Shown here piece after piece: positions 1 to 8,098 of a stretch of DNA of 52,147 nt. This DNA is from Myxococcales bacterium. Lineage in GTDB: Bacteria > Myxococcota_A > Polyangia > JAAYKL01. Position 1 is the first letter of the stretch. Every line of letters starts with the position of its first letter. Under the pieces are notes generated by a model that was not told the DNA's origin, made no database searches, and was given only the letters and a program-made list of their open reading frames with translations. The DNA lies in the NCBI GenBank assembly GCA_012522445.1, contig JAAYKL010000105.1, positions 1-52,147 on the forward strand, written 5' to 3'. The translations under genes were made by a program, and so were the position numbers.

Positions 1-381
1 ACAAATAGTGTATTCTTCTTCACGACCAACTCCCTTCGTATGTAGCTCTGTGCTACGTTTTTCAACATTCGCAGTATAACCTACGATTTTGCGATCGGAG
101 TTGGTCGCTCCATACTGACTACGGCGAATATATCAATAAAACGGTATGTTGGGCGGTGTATGCGCGGGCGGGCGGCGGCATGTAATGAACGCAACGAAAG
201 AGAAAACGCAACGAAAGAGAAAACGCGACGAAAGAGGAAACGAAACAAAACGAGGCGAGACGAAACGACGGCAAGGCGAAACGGAACGAAACGCGGGGCG
301 AAACGAAGGCGAGAACGGAACGAGGCGAAGCGAAACGAAGGCCGAAACGAAACGGAACGAAACGGGGCGTTTTAGTTTTCA
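1..381. other. Non-coding left edge with purine-rich repeat
   Basis: No gene is supported here. Bases 24-34 and 97-107 form an 11-bp inverted repeat (CGACCAACTCC and its complement) around a 62-base loop, and a small GTAGC/GCTAC hairpin lies inside at 43-56. From about 181 to 372 the plus strand is a degenerate A/G-rich array built on GAAAC and CGAAA words. The open frames across it on both strands are a consequence of that low complexity and show no protein-like composition. Confidence 0.6.
181..372. repeat. Degenerate purine-rich pentamer-like repeat
   Basis: About 190 bases on the plus strand are almost entirely A and G with scattered C, made of irregular copies of GAAAC, CGAAA and AACGA words. 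The opposite strand is pyrimidine-rich. It starts directly after the stop codon of the leftward SH3-like gene at 382. The lack of an exact unit suggests an old, diverged simple repeat. Confidence 0.7.
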
Positions 382-1509
382 CTATCGGTCGGGGGGGGGG
401 GGGGCGGTGTCGGGGGCATCGTCGGGGAAGACGACAAATTGCTCCTCTAGCCACCCAGTCTTGTCCCCCACCGATATCTGCAGCCACTTCCCGCGTCGCA
501 CCAACACCATGACCTCTACATCCTTTTTGATCGGCTGCATCCTCTCCCCCGCAACTTCGGTCCGCAGATTGACAAAGCGCTTTGCCTTGATCTTTCCCAC
601 CTTGTTGACCTCGACATTGTGCAGCCGTGTCCAATCTGGCGAAAAACTCAACACTTCACCTTCAGTCCGTTTGTCAAAGGCATCCTCCACCGCGGCCTTT
701 AATTGTACGGATGTCATCATGGGCACCATCTCGCGATAAACAGCGCCGATATTGTCAAAACTCAATGTAAACGATCTCTTTTCACCGGGCAGCCAAGGTG
801 TGTTTGCGTCCACACTGGGTTCGAATTTGGCCATTAGCAAATTGCGTTTCGAAAACTCTTGGTCTTCATCGAATTTCAGCAACAATTCTCCCTGAATATA
901 AATAGAAACAATTGGGGTGTTGGATTGATTGAGCAAAGTACCGCGGACTGGTAACTTAATGCCTTTATCTGTTTTGATATGTTCCCCATCCCAATCGGTC
1001 CGATAAGAAACGTCTTCGAAGAGCTCATAAGAATAGTCTTCTACTTTAATTGTTTCTATCCCTGGTGATCTTACGCCGTATCGTTTGCCCAAAGCGCGAT
1101 CGGTCACTAGGTTTTTGATCGTTTGGTTCTCCAAGTCGACTTCATAGAAATCGCCGGTCACCGTGCCGGGCTCGGGGCCTGCGGTCACATAGCTCACCAG
1201 GTAAACGTTTTCTCCGCGCTTATCGACCCGCCAGGTGTAGCTCTTTCCGGGGTCTTCGGCTCTTTTTCGATCTTCGATGGTGATCCTTTTGCCCGCATTG
1301 GGACCCAGCGAAACGGTAGAGCTGGTGTGCTCTTTGACCATGTGGATGATTTTTTGCCGTTCGACGATGGACACCACCGGGCTATCGTCATCCAGTTTGG
1401 TTACCAATTCGAAGACGACCACAAACACAAGGGGAGCCAATATAAAAATACCGGCCAACCATCCCAATACCTTTAACACTTTTCTTCCGATTGATTTTTG
1501 ATCAGACAT
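382..1509 (-). CDS. Membrane-anchored protein with C-terminal SH3-like domain
   Basis: A 375-residue protein of unknown role. Residues about 15-37 form one hydrophobic helix after a short basic N-terminus, so it is probably anchored in the inner membrane with the bulk outside. The middle (about 190-270) looks like a beta-rich domain with the phrase LPVRGTLLNQS. Residues about 310-360 resemble a bacterial SH3-like (SH3b) domain: NLRTEV, then WLQISVGDKTGWL. The C-terminus is proline-rich and encoded by a run of 14 C, just before the stop. AAAGGAGA stands 9 bases before the ATG. The gene is visibly less GC-rich than most neighbours, which may point to transfer. SH3b domains often bind peptidoglycan or peptides, but nothing here proves a ligand. 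Confidence 0.8.
   Translation of the reverse strand: MSDQKSIGRKVLKVLGWLAGIFILAPLVFVVVFELVTKLDDDSPVVSIVERQKIIHMVKEHTSSTVSLGPNAGKRITIEDRKRAEDPGKSYTWRVDKRGENVYLVSYVTAGPEPGTVTGDFYEVDLENQTIKNLVTDRALGKRYGVRSPGIETIKVEDYSYELFEDVSYRTDWDGEHIKTDKGIKLPVRGTLLNQSNTPIVSIYIQGELLLKFDEDQEFSKRNLLMAKFEPSVDANTPWLPGEKRSFTLSFDNIGAVYREMVPMMTSVQLKAAVEDAFDKRTEGEVLSFSPDWTRLHNVEVNKVGKIKAKRFVNLRTEVAGERMQPIKKDVEVMVLVRRGKWLQISVGDKTGWLEEQFVVFPDDAPDTAPPPPDR
391..404. repeat. Homopolymer run of 14 G inside a gene end
   Basis: Fourteen consecutive G on the plus strand read as 14 C on the coding (minus) strand, giving the last prolines of the 382-1509 product. A run this long is a classic site for slipped-strand mispairing and also for sequencing or assembly error. 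Gaining one C moves translation into a frame open for about 90 more codons. Losing one C ends the protein about five codons past the tract. Confidence 0.85.
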
Positions 1510-2003
1510 TGTGTTTCTCCTTTGCGTTATTTGTTTGGCGGTATGGGCGCCTTTATGGCTGTTGCCAATTGGGCGCTTGAAATGGGTTGCGTTCCCATCT
1601 GCCGTTCATGTCTTGAATATTAGCAGGCGACACGGACAGTTTTTGTCTGCTCCGCGATATTTTTTTGCCAGGGTGCGGCGGTGAAATAGGGCCGGTGGGA
1701 CCCGTAGGACCCGTAGGACCGATGAGACCGGTGGGATGCCGCGCCAAAAATCTGCACAAAAAGAATCTTTTTTGCACTCAGCAGGAAACTTTTTCAAAAA
1801 GCGGCCGATGTATCAGTAGCGGACACGCAGGTGGCACCCCAACGAAAAAATGAATCCAACAACGCGAGAGAAAGGGCGGATACGGGGATACCGCTTTCGC
1901 GACGAAGCGATCAGCGGAAATTGCCACGTTGGGGCGAGTGATTTATGATGGTAAGCGAAACCAAACCGCTGCGCGAAACCAAAACCGCTGCACTGGAGCC
2001 CCC
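1510..2003. other. Divergent intergenic region with A/T dyads
   Basis: Nearly 500 bases separate the leftward SH3-like gene from the rightward membrane-protein gene. A near-perfect dyad lies at 1753-1776 (TGCA, c, AAAAAGA, a, TCTTTTT, TGCA) and a second at 1789-1801 (CTTTTT, c, AAAAAG), about 30 bases centre to centre. A short tandem of GGACCCGTA-type units lies near 1696-1725 and makes both strands look collagen-like (Gly-Pro-X). I see no convincing gene. Confidence 0.5.
1753..1801. promoter_or_regulatory. Two A/T-tract dyad symmetries
   Basis: Two inverted repeats built from the same AAAAAG/CTTTTT words are arranged in opposite orientation and sit between divergent genes. They could be operators for one regulator or weak transcription stop hairpins. 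The single-base centres make them more like DNA sites than RNA hairpins. The dyads are directly visible. Their function is inference. Confidence 0.35.
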
Positions 2004-2378
2004 ATGTACCGACTCATCGCCTTTTTGCTCGCCGCTGCCATCGGCGCCCTGGCCGGCTGGCAGGTCTTTGTCAACTTCAAGCAAATCCACATGGACTTCT
2101 TCGTGACGCTGGGCGCCACCGCCGGCGTGGGACTGGTGGTGACGCTGCTGTTTTACCTGCCCCTGTTTCGCCACATCGCCGACGCCATCCACGATCACTT
2201 CTCCACCATCCACGCGCGCCTCACCGCCAAAAAAGCCGGCCTGGGCTTCGACCACATTCCCGAGCGCGGACCCGCCCAGCGCCGCACGGGCAGCCGCATC
2301 AAATCGCCCTGTGGCATCTGCGGCGGTCCCGGGGGTCCCGTCTGCGAAAAGTGCCGCGTCCGCATGAGCCGCATCTAG
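2004..2378 (+). CDS. Small membrane protein with C-terminal CxxC pair
   Basis: A 124-residue protein of unknown role. I place the start at the ATG at 2004 because it directly begins a hydrophobic helix (residues about 4-22) and GGAG stands 6 bases upstream; an in-frame ATG at 1929 would add 25 unconvincing residues. A second helix spans about 32-54. The basic cytoplasmic tail ends with CGIC and CEKC (about residues 103-117), a likely zinc ribbon or other metal site. No enzyme motif is visible. Confidence 0.7.
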   Translation: MYRLIAFLLAAAIGALAGWQVFVNFKQIHMDFFVTLGATAGVGLVVTLLFYLPLFRHIADAIHDHFSTIHARLTAKKAGLGFDHIPERGPAQRRTGSRIKSPCGICGGPGGPVCEKCRVRMSRI

Positions 2379-2569
2379 CCACGCGCACCGCGCCGCATCT
2401 CCCCGTTGGCTCGCCAAAATGCGCCCCAAACCCGATCCCAAAAGAAAATTGCAATTGCCACTGTAAATTGCCCAGAAAATGATTATGAAGACATCGGAGT
2501 GCTGCGGCACCGTCCGCTGAATCCAAAACTGAGATGGCCCCTGAGGCTGAAAGGAAATAGGTGATCTTA

Positions 2570-2881
2570 ATGTTGCATGTAACCGATGAAGCAAAAGCCG
2601 AGATCGTCAAGGCCCTCGACGGCAAGGGCGACGACCCAGTGGTGCGCGTGTTTGTCGCGGGATACGGCTGCGGTGGCGCGTCCCTGGGCCTAACCATCGA
2701 CGAGCACCAAGAAGGCGACATCCGCGTGGATTTCGACGGCTGCTCCGTGGTCATGGAATCCGAACTCGACGTCGAGATGAGCGGCGTCACCGTGGACTAC
2801 CGCAATTCGGAAAACGGATCCGGCTTTATCCTAAAACCCGGCCGGGTACAGAGTGGCTGTGGTTCCTGCTCCTGCCATTGA
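2570..2881 (+). CDS. HesB/IscA-like iron-sulfur biogenesis family protein
   Basis: A 103-residue protein resembling the HesB/IscA (A-type carrier) family: an N-terminal MLHVTDEAK segment, one conserved cysteine in GYGCGGASLGL, and a C-terminal CGSCSC in place of the usual CGCG. A-type carriers bind and pass on Fe-S clusters or iron, and the spread-out cysteines here fit metal binding. A GTG at 2561 is in frame, but ATG at 2570 is preferred because AGGTGAT lies at good spacing before it and family members begin at this point. The next gene begins inside its last 29 bases, so the two are probably translated together. Confidence 0.8.
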   Translation: MLHVTDEAKAEIVKALDGKGDDPVVRVFVAGYGCGGASLGLTIDEHQEGDIRVDFDGCSVVMESELDVEMSGVTVDYRNSENGSGFILKPGRVQSGCGSCSCH

Positions 2882-3809
2882 CCCGCACCTAACAAACCCC
2901 ACCCGCGCCGCCGCCGCCCCCGACGATGCCACGCCATCGCTGCGGGACGCGGTGGTGCTGGTGACCGGTGCCAACAGCGGCATTGGGTTTGAGACCGCCA
3001 AGGAGCTCGCGCGGTTGGGTGCCCAGGTCGCGCTGGCCTGTCGCAACGGAGACGCCGCCCAAGAGGCCGCTGCCCGCATCAACGCACAGCATCCGGCCCA
3101 CGCCCCAACGGTGTACGCCCTCGACTTGGCGCGCCTCGACAGCGTCCGCGACTGCGCCCGCCGCTTCGCCGACGACCACCCGCAGCTCGACCTGCTCATC
3201 AACAACGCCGGCGTCATGATCCCGCCGCTGGGCCGCACCCAAGAGGGCTTCGAACTGCAGATGGGCGTCAACCACCTGGGGCATTTCGCCCTGACGGCGC
3301 ACCTGTTTCCGCTGCTCGCCCGCGCCCCGCAGAGCCGCGTGGTCACCGTGGCGAGCCTGGCGCACCGCCTCGGACGCATCGACTTCGACGACCTGCATTG
3401 GGAGCGCCGCAAGTACAAGCGCAGCGCGGCCTACGGCGCCAGCAAACTCGCCAACCTGCTGTTCGCCTTCGAGCTCGACCGGCGGTTGCGACGCGCCAAT
3501 TCACCCGTGCGCTCGGTGGCTGCTCACCCGGGCTGGACCGCCACGCCCCTGATGCGTCACGCCAGCCCCATATCCTTCTTCGGCGCCCTGGCCATGAAGC
3601 CCCCGCAAGGCGCCCTGCCCACGCTGCACGCGGCCCTTCACCCTGCGGCCAACGGCGGCGACTACTTCGGGCCAAACAAACTGTGGGGCCTCCGCGGCAA
3701 ACCCGGGCCGTCCACCGCCAGCGACGACGCGCACGACGAAGCGCTCGCGGCACGCATGTGGCAGGTCTCCGAGGCCCTCACCCACACCGCATTCGCCATC
3801 CCCCAATAA
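2853..3809 (+). CDS. Short-chain dehydrogenase/reductase (retinol/Pchlide-reductase-like)
   Basis: A 318-residue SDR oxidoreductase using NAD(P)H. Visible motifs are the nucleotide-binding TGANSGIG near residue 38, the structural NNAG near 114, the catalytic Ser in VVTVASLAHR, and YGASK near 192 carrying the catalytic Tyr and Lys. The arginine in ACRN after the second beta strand favours NADP. The order and phrases (GVNHLGHF, HPGW) match the retinol dehydrogenase/protochlorophyllide reductase-like branch. The start is the GTG at 2853, inside the previous gene; the first 30 residues are Ala/Pro-rich and the core starts at about residue 30. The physiological substrate cannot be read from sequence. 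Confidence 0.88.
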   Translation: MAVVPAPAIDPHLTNPTRAAAAPDDATPSLRDAVVLVTGANSGIGFETAKELARLGAQVALACRNGDAAQEAAARINAQHPAHAPTVYALDLARLDSVRDCARRFADDHPQLDLLINNAGVMIPPLGRTQEGFELQMGVNHLGHFALTAHLFPLLARAPQSRVVTVASLAHRLGRIDFDDLHWERRKYKRSAAYGASKLANLLFAFELDRRLRRANSPVRSVAAHPGWTATPLMRHASPISFFGALAMKPPQGALPTLHAALHPAANGGDYFGPNKLWGLRGKPGPSTASDDAHDEALAARMWQVSEALTHTAFAIPQ

Positions 3810-3829
3810 CTTTTGCGAGGAGCATTTTC

Positions 3830-4852
3830 ATGACCCGTCACATCGAATCATTTATGAAACCCGGCGCCGATTTTCTGGGCAGCCGCTACCCCATTATCTG
3901 CGGGGCCATGAGCTGGGTGAGCGACGCCAAGCTCGTGGCCGCCATGGGCGACGCCGGCGGCTTTGGCCTACTGGCCGGGGCCAACGCACCGCCCGAGGTC
4001 TTCCGCGACGAGATCCTCAAAACCCGGGAGCTGACCCAGGCCCCCTTTGGCGTCAACCTGATCACCGTGTCGCCCAACTACGCCAGCCAGCTCGACATGG
4101 TCTGCGAGATGGACTGCAGCACCATCGTGTTTGCCGGGTCGTTTCCCAAAGAGAAGGAGATCAAGCGCGCCAAGGAGAGCGGCGCCAAGGTCATCTGCTT
4201 TGCGCCCACCGAAGCCCTGGCCCACAAGCTCATCGCCATGGGCTCCGACGCCCTCATCCTCGAGGGCTCCGAGGCCGGCGGACACATCGGACCGGTGGCC
4301 CTCACGGTGCTGCTGCAGCAAATCCTGTTCCGCGTCGACACGGTGCCGATTTTCACGGCGGGGGGCATCGCCACGGGCGAGATGATCGCCCACATGTTCA
4401 TGATGGGAGCGGCGGGCGTCCAGCTCGGCACGCGCTTTGTCATGTCCCGCGAATGCACGGCCCACTACAAGTTCAAAGAGGAGTTCCGCAAGGCCCGCGC
4501 CCGCGACGCCGTGGCCACGCCGCAGTTCGACCACCGCCTGCCGGTCATCCCGGTGCGCGCCCTAAAAAACGCCGGCACCGCCGAGTTCTCCAAGCTCCAG
4601 CTCTCCTTGATGTCGCGCCTCGAACGCAACGAAATCTCCCGCGAGGACGCCCAGTACGAGGTCGAGCACTACTGGCTCGGGGCCCTGCGCCGCGCCGTGG
4701 TAGATGGCGACGTGGATCACGGCTCCCTCATGGCCGGGCAATCCGTGGGCCTCATGGACGACATCAAATCGCTCAAAGAGATCATCGAGGAATTCCTCAC
4801 CGACGCCGAGGCCACCATCCTCAAATTGAAACAGCGCATCTGCACCCCGTAA
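3830..4852 (+). CDS. Nitronate monooxygenase / FabK-like flavoprotein
   Basis: A 340-residue FMN-dependent TIM-barrel enzyme of the 2-nitropropane dioxygenase family. The early Pro-Ile-Ile-CGAMSWVS segment, the GGHIGP phosphate-binding region with its conserved histidine, and IFTAGGIATG followed by GAAGVQLGTRF are all family landmarks. Members oxidise alkyl nitronates or, in the FabK branch, reduce enoyl-ACP; sequence alone does not separate these. The ATG at 3830 is preceded by GCGAGGAG. An upstream open extension to 3398 lies in the wrong frame of the SDR gene and is not used. It lies 20 bases after the SDR gene and is probably co-transcribed with it. Confidence 0.88.
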   Translation: MTRHIESFMKPGADFLGSRYPIICGAMSWVSDAKLVAAMGDAGGFGLLAGANAPPEVFRDEILKTRELTQAPFGVNLITVSPNYASQLDMVCEMDCSTIVFAGSFPKEKEIKRAKESGAKVICFAPTEALAHKLIAMGSDALILEGSEAGGHIGPVALTVLLQQILFRVDTVPIFTAGGIATGEMIAHMFMMGAAGVQLGTRFVMSRECTAHYKFKEEFRKARARDAVATPQFDHRLPVIPVRALKNAGTAEFSKLQLSLMSRLERNEISREDAQYEVEHYWLGALRRAVVDGDVDHGSLMAGQSVGLMDDIKSLKEIIEEFLTDAEATILKLKQRICTP

Positions 4853-5067
4853 ATTTCCCTTGTCTCGCGGGGCCCTTGTCCTGCGTCCACCCCGTCAGCA
4901 TATGTTTTCACTGTAAAAAAACGCTGTCGCAAAACCGTTTTTTGGTACCGCTGCGGGCCAAATCGGTTAAAATCGACACTTCACTCACAGACACACGCGC
5001 CGACATGCACGGCACAGCGTAACCAGCGGTTCGCAAGGTGAGCCGTTTCACACCACGGGGAGACGAC

Positions 5068-6813
5068 ATGAGAAAACAAATCTGGATACTGGCAATGTTG
5101 GGACTGTTTGGGCTGTGGGCCTGCAGCGGTGACGGCAAAGACGTCGCCGACGGCGATGATGCCCAAGACGGCACAGCGGGTCCCAAGGGCGACGACGGCA
5201 CAGCGGGTCCCAAGGGGGATGACGGCGCGCCCGGTCCCAAGGGCGATGATGGCGTGCTGCCCTCCTTAACCCTGGTGATCCCCGAGGTCCTGCCCGAGGG
5301 CAATGCGGACTGTCCCCTGGGCGGCATCCGCATCGTCACAGGCGTGGACGCGAACGGCAATGGCGCGCTGGACGACGATGAAATCGACGCGGACCAGACC
5401 CAGCTCCTGTGCCAGACGACAGCGGGCCAGCAAGTACAGGTGCGGGTCTCCGAGGAGCCCCCGGGCGAAAATTGCTTCTACGGCGGCCAAAAGATCGAGA
5501 CGGGGCTGGACGACGGCCAAGGCGGTCTCACCGGTGACATTGAAACCGTTTATGTATGTCAAGCCAGCAAGTTTTGCGCCGGTTTCTTTACTGAGCGAGA
5601 TGTGGACGAATTGCTGCACTGCACAGAGCTGGTGGGTAATGTCGAAATCACCAACACGGACCTGGAGACATTCGCCATGCCCAGGTTGACCCGCATTTTT
5701 CAAGGGGGCATTTACATTCAAGACAACCCGTCGCTTTCGCACATCGACCTGTCGCAGCTTTCTGCCCTGAACTACGTGGGCGACTTCGTCATCACAGAAA
5801 ACGCCGCATTGACGAGCCTCGACCTGTCGCAGCTTGCGGCCCTGGACTACATGGACAATTTCGTCATCGCAGAAAACGCCAGCCTGACAGCGCTCGACCT
5901 GTCGCAGCTTGCGGCCCTGGACTACGTGAACAATTTTGTCATCGCAGAAAACGCCAGCCTGACAGCGCTCGACCTGTCGCAGCTTGCGGCCCTGGAGTAC
6001 GTGAGTGATTTCGTCATCGCAGACAACGCCAGCCTGACAGCGCTCGACCTGTCGCAATTGCAGATGGTGCAAGACGTGTACAATTTCGCTATCTCAGACA
6101 ACGACGCGTTGACCGAGCTCGACCTATCGCAGCTCGCGGTACTGTACTACATGAGCTACTTTGTTATCGAAGACAACGACGCGTTGACAAGCCTCGACCT
6201 GTCGGGGCTTACCCAGGTAGAATATATTGATTCTTTCAGAGTTTCCGACAATGACGCGCTAACCGACATCGACCTGTCGCAGCTCGCAGTGCTGGGAGTT
6301 GATGACCATTACCATTGGTGCGACTTCGAGATGTCGCGCAATGCGGCCCTTGCAGAGCTCGCGCTGCCCGCGTTGACCAAGATAGACCACGCCCGGTTGA
6401 TCATTGAGGGCAACGCCGCCCTTGCGGAGATCGCCTTGCCAGAACTCGAGGCGCTGGTGGGCATGGGGTATTACGAGTCCCGAATCAGCATTTCACACAA
6501 CCCCTCTCTCGACACCTTGGCCTTTCCCGAGCTCGTCAATGCGGAGAGGTTGATCGTCCGTGCCAACAGCGATGCTGACAATAACGGCCTAACGCGCATC
6601 GAAGCGCCGAAGCTCGAAGCGCTGCGCCATTTGGAAATCTCCTCCAACGCCGCGCTGACATCGTTTGATTTTGTTTTGCTCAAAGAGGTGCAGGGCGAAT
6701 TCAACATCAGCTTCAACCCCAACCTGCCCCATGGCGATGTCGAGGATTTGCTGACCCAATTGAACGCACCGCCGTCGAGCACCTTCATCCCCGGCAACCT
6801 CGGCACGCCGTAG
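5068..6813 (+). CDS. Lipoprotein with collagen-like and LRR-like repeats
   Basis: A 581-residue surface protein. The N-terminus is a lipoprotein signal ending LWAC-S, so it should be lipidated at that cysteine. Residues about 30-60 hold collagen-like GPKGDDG triplets. A domain follows with GGIRIVTGVDANGNG and DDDEID, typical of secreted proteins of this group and possibly calcium-binding. From about residue 215 to the end come short repeats of the LxxLDLSQL type, resembling leucine-rich or receptor-L repeats. Three to four units are nearly identical 25-residue copies. The ATG at 5068 is chosen because GGGGAG precedes it and the signal peptide starts there. Likely outer-membrane or surface-exposed and adhesive or scaffolding; the function is not known. 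Confidence 0.82.
   Translation: MRKQIWILAMLGLFGLWACSGDGKDVADGDDAQDGTAGPKGDDGTAGPKGDDGAPGPKGDDGVLPSLTLVIPEVLPEGNADCPLGGIRIVTGVDANGNGALDDDEIDADQTQLLCQTTAGQQVQVRVSEEPPGENCFYGGQKIETGLDDGQGGLTGDIETVYVCQASKFCAGFFTERDVDELLHCTELVGNVEITNTDLETFAMPRLTRIFQGGIYIQDNPSLSHIDLSQLSALNYVGDFVITENAALTSLDLSQLAALDYMDNFVIAENASLTALDLSQLAALDYVNNFVIAENASLTALDLSQLAALEYVSDFVIADNASLTALDLSQLQMVQDVYNFAISDNDALTELDLSQLAVLYYMSYFVIEDNDALTSLDLSGLTQVEYIDSFRVSDNDALTDIDLSQLAVLGVDDHYHWCDFEMSRNAALAELALPALTKIDHARLIIEGNAALAEIALPELEALVGMGYYESRISISHNPSLDTLAFPELVNAERLIVRANSDADNNGLTRIEAPKLEALRHLEISSNAALTSFDFVLLKEVQGEFNISFNPNLPHGDVEDLLTQLNAPPSSTFIPGNLGTP
5746..6060 (+). repeat. 75-bp tandem repeats in the LRR-like lipoprotein
   Basis: The phrase starting GACCTGTCGCAGCTTGCGG recurs at 5821, 5896, 5971 and, slightly altered, 6046, exactly 75 bases apart (25 codons). 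Copies are almost identical at DNA level, including third positions, which indicates recent duplication or ongoing gene conversion. Copy number may vary between strains. Confidence 0.85.
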
Positions 6814-6903
6814 CCACGACCCCTCCCCGCCACCCCGTAAATCCCGCGACGCGCCCCCACGCTAAGACTTTCGCACCGCACCGCCTCGTGGTAAGGACGG
6901 GGC

Positions 6904-7668
6904 ATGCGGATACTCGTCTTCGACACGTCCATTCCCTACACCACCGCCGGTTGGGTCCACTTCGCTGGCCCCAGCGCCGACGCCGACATCCGCGACTTCG
7001 CCCAGCTCTTCTTGCCCGCCAAACCCGGGCACACCGAAACCCTGCTGGACCGCCTCGACCTGGTGCTGCGCAGCGGCGGCCTCGACTTGGGCCAAATCGA
7101 TCTGCTGGTCCACGGCCTGGGACCGGGCACCTTCACCGGACTGCGCATCGGCTTCAGCACGGCCCGGGCGCTGCACCTGGCACACGGCCTGCCCGCGGTG
7201 GGCATCTCCACGCTGCGCATCGCCGCGGCATCGGCCCGCCACACCGGCACCGTGGTGCCCCTCATCGACGCGCGGCGCAACGAAGTGTACTGCGGTGCGT
7301 TTGCGGTGAGCGGCCAAGGCGACACCGCGGAGGTAACGCCCCTCATGCCCGAGTGCGTGCTGCCCACCACAGCGGTCGCGCAACACCTGGACGCCGCCGA
7401 CGTGCCCCGCCCCCGCTTCTTCACCGGCGACGCCGCCGCCCTGCTGTCCGCCGACAACGCCGATGCCCCCCGCGACACGCGCCAGTCCCCGCAGCCCTTC
7501 TCCGTGACCTGGACCGCCCGGGCCGGCCTCGCCCGCTTTCTCGCCCAGGGCGCCGACGACCCGCACACCACCGAGCCCGCGTATCTGCGCGAACCCGATG
7601 CGCGCCTCCCCGCGCAGCCCCTGGTCATCCGCGACATCGCCAAACCCGCATCCACCACCCCAAAGTGA
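6904..7668 (+). CDS. TsaB, tRNA threonylcarbamoyladenosine biosynthesis protein
   Basis: A 254-residue member of the ASKHA-fold TsaB family. It starts MRILVFDTS and carries the signature GPGTFTGLRIG near residue 79, with PLIDARRNEVYCGAF further on. TsaB dimerises with TsaD and with TsaE helps attach threonylcarbamoyl to A37 of tRNAs reading ANN codons. TsaB lacks the catalytic metal site of TsaD and serves as a scaffold. The next gene starts 8 bases after its stop, giving a tsaB / Cys-rich / dtd unit that is all or partly tRNA-related. Confidence 0.93.
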   Translation: MRILVFDTSIPYTTAGWVHFAGPSADADIRDFAQLFLPAKPGHTETLLDRLDLVLRSGGLDLGQIDLLVHGLGPGTFTGLRIGFSTARALHLAHGLPAVGISTLRIAAASARHTGTVVPLIDARRNEVYCGAFAVSGQGDTAEVTPLMPECVLPTTAVAQHLDAADVPRPRFFTGDAAALLSADNADAPRDTRQSPQPFSVTWTARAGLARFLAQGADDPHTTEPAYLREPDARLPAQPLVIRDIAKPASTTPK

Positions 7669-7675
7669 GCCACCC

Positions 7676-8098
7676 ATGGACCCCAAAGAATTTCAACGCC
7701 GCCTAAAAGCCCTCGAGCACGACTTTCAACACAACCCGATCAACAACCACGGACACCAGCTCGACAACTGCACGCGCTGCACCCACTGCGTCTTTTGCCG
7801 GGACTGCGACCGGTGCTACCGCTGCGCCTACTGCCAGCACTGCACCGACGCCACCAACCTCACCCACTGCCGCGAGTGCGCGGCCTGTCACCACCTGGCC
7901 AACAGCGTCCAGTGCCACGGCTGCATTAACTCCGCCTACCTGTTGCTGTGCCGCGACTGCGCCGAGTGCCACTACTGCTTCGGCTGCGTGGGCCTAAACC
8001 GCAAAGACTTCCACATCCTCAACGAGCCCTACAGCCGCGCCGACTACTTTCGCATCGTCAACCAGCTCGTCAAAGCGCTGCGCCTCCCCACGCCATGA
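7676..8098 (+). CDS. Cysteine-ladder protein (19 Cys in 140 residues)
   Basis: A 140-residue soluble protein with 19 cysteines. Nine lie exactly three apart from residue 32 to 56 (CxxCxxC repeated), followed by C65/68/71, C80/83 and C92/95/98/101/104. The strict every-third spacing suggests a tightly wound repeat coordinating metal, or a stack of zinc or Fe-S sites. The C-terminal part (CFGCVGLNRKDFHILNEPYS) resembles an uncharacterised repeat family seen in bacterial genomes, where CxxC knuckles precede a GL-K-(Y/F)-I-N-YS tail. It has no signal peptide. The gene is tightly packed between tsaB and dtd, overlapping the dtd start by ATGA. I do not know its function; the context suggests co-expression with tRNA maintenance. 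Confidence 0.8.
   Translation: MDPKEFQRRLKALEHDFQHNPINNHGHQLDNCTRCTHCVFCRDCDRCYRCAYCQHCTDATNLTHCRECAACHHLANSVQCHGCINSAYLLLCRDCAECHYCFGCVGLNRKDFHILNEPYSRADYFRIVNQLVKALRLPTP

Noticed and set aside
1553..1853. Collagen-like Gly-Pro-X frames on both strands
   Set aside because: They arise from one short GGACCCGTA-type repeat read both ways. Neither has a ribosome site or signal peptide, and the rest of each frame is unlike protein.
3398..3829. Upstream extension of the nitronate-monooxygenase-like gene
   Set aside because: It lies in another frame of the SDR gene and reads as Arg-rich shadow; ATG 3830 has a strong ribosome site and the family start.
5746..6060. Regularly spaced repeats suggestive of CRISPR
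   Set aside because: The repeats are head to tail with no unique spacers, and in frame with an LRR-like protein.
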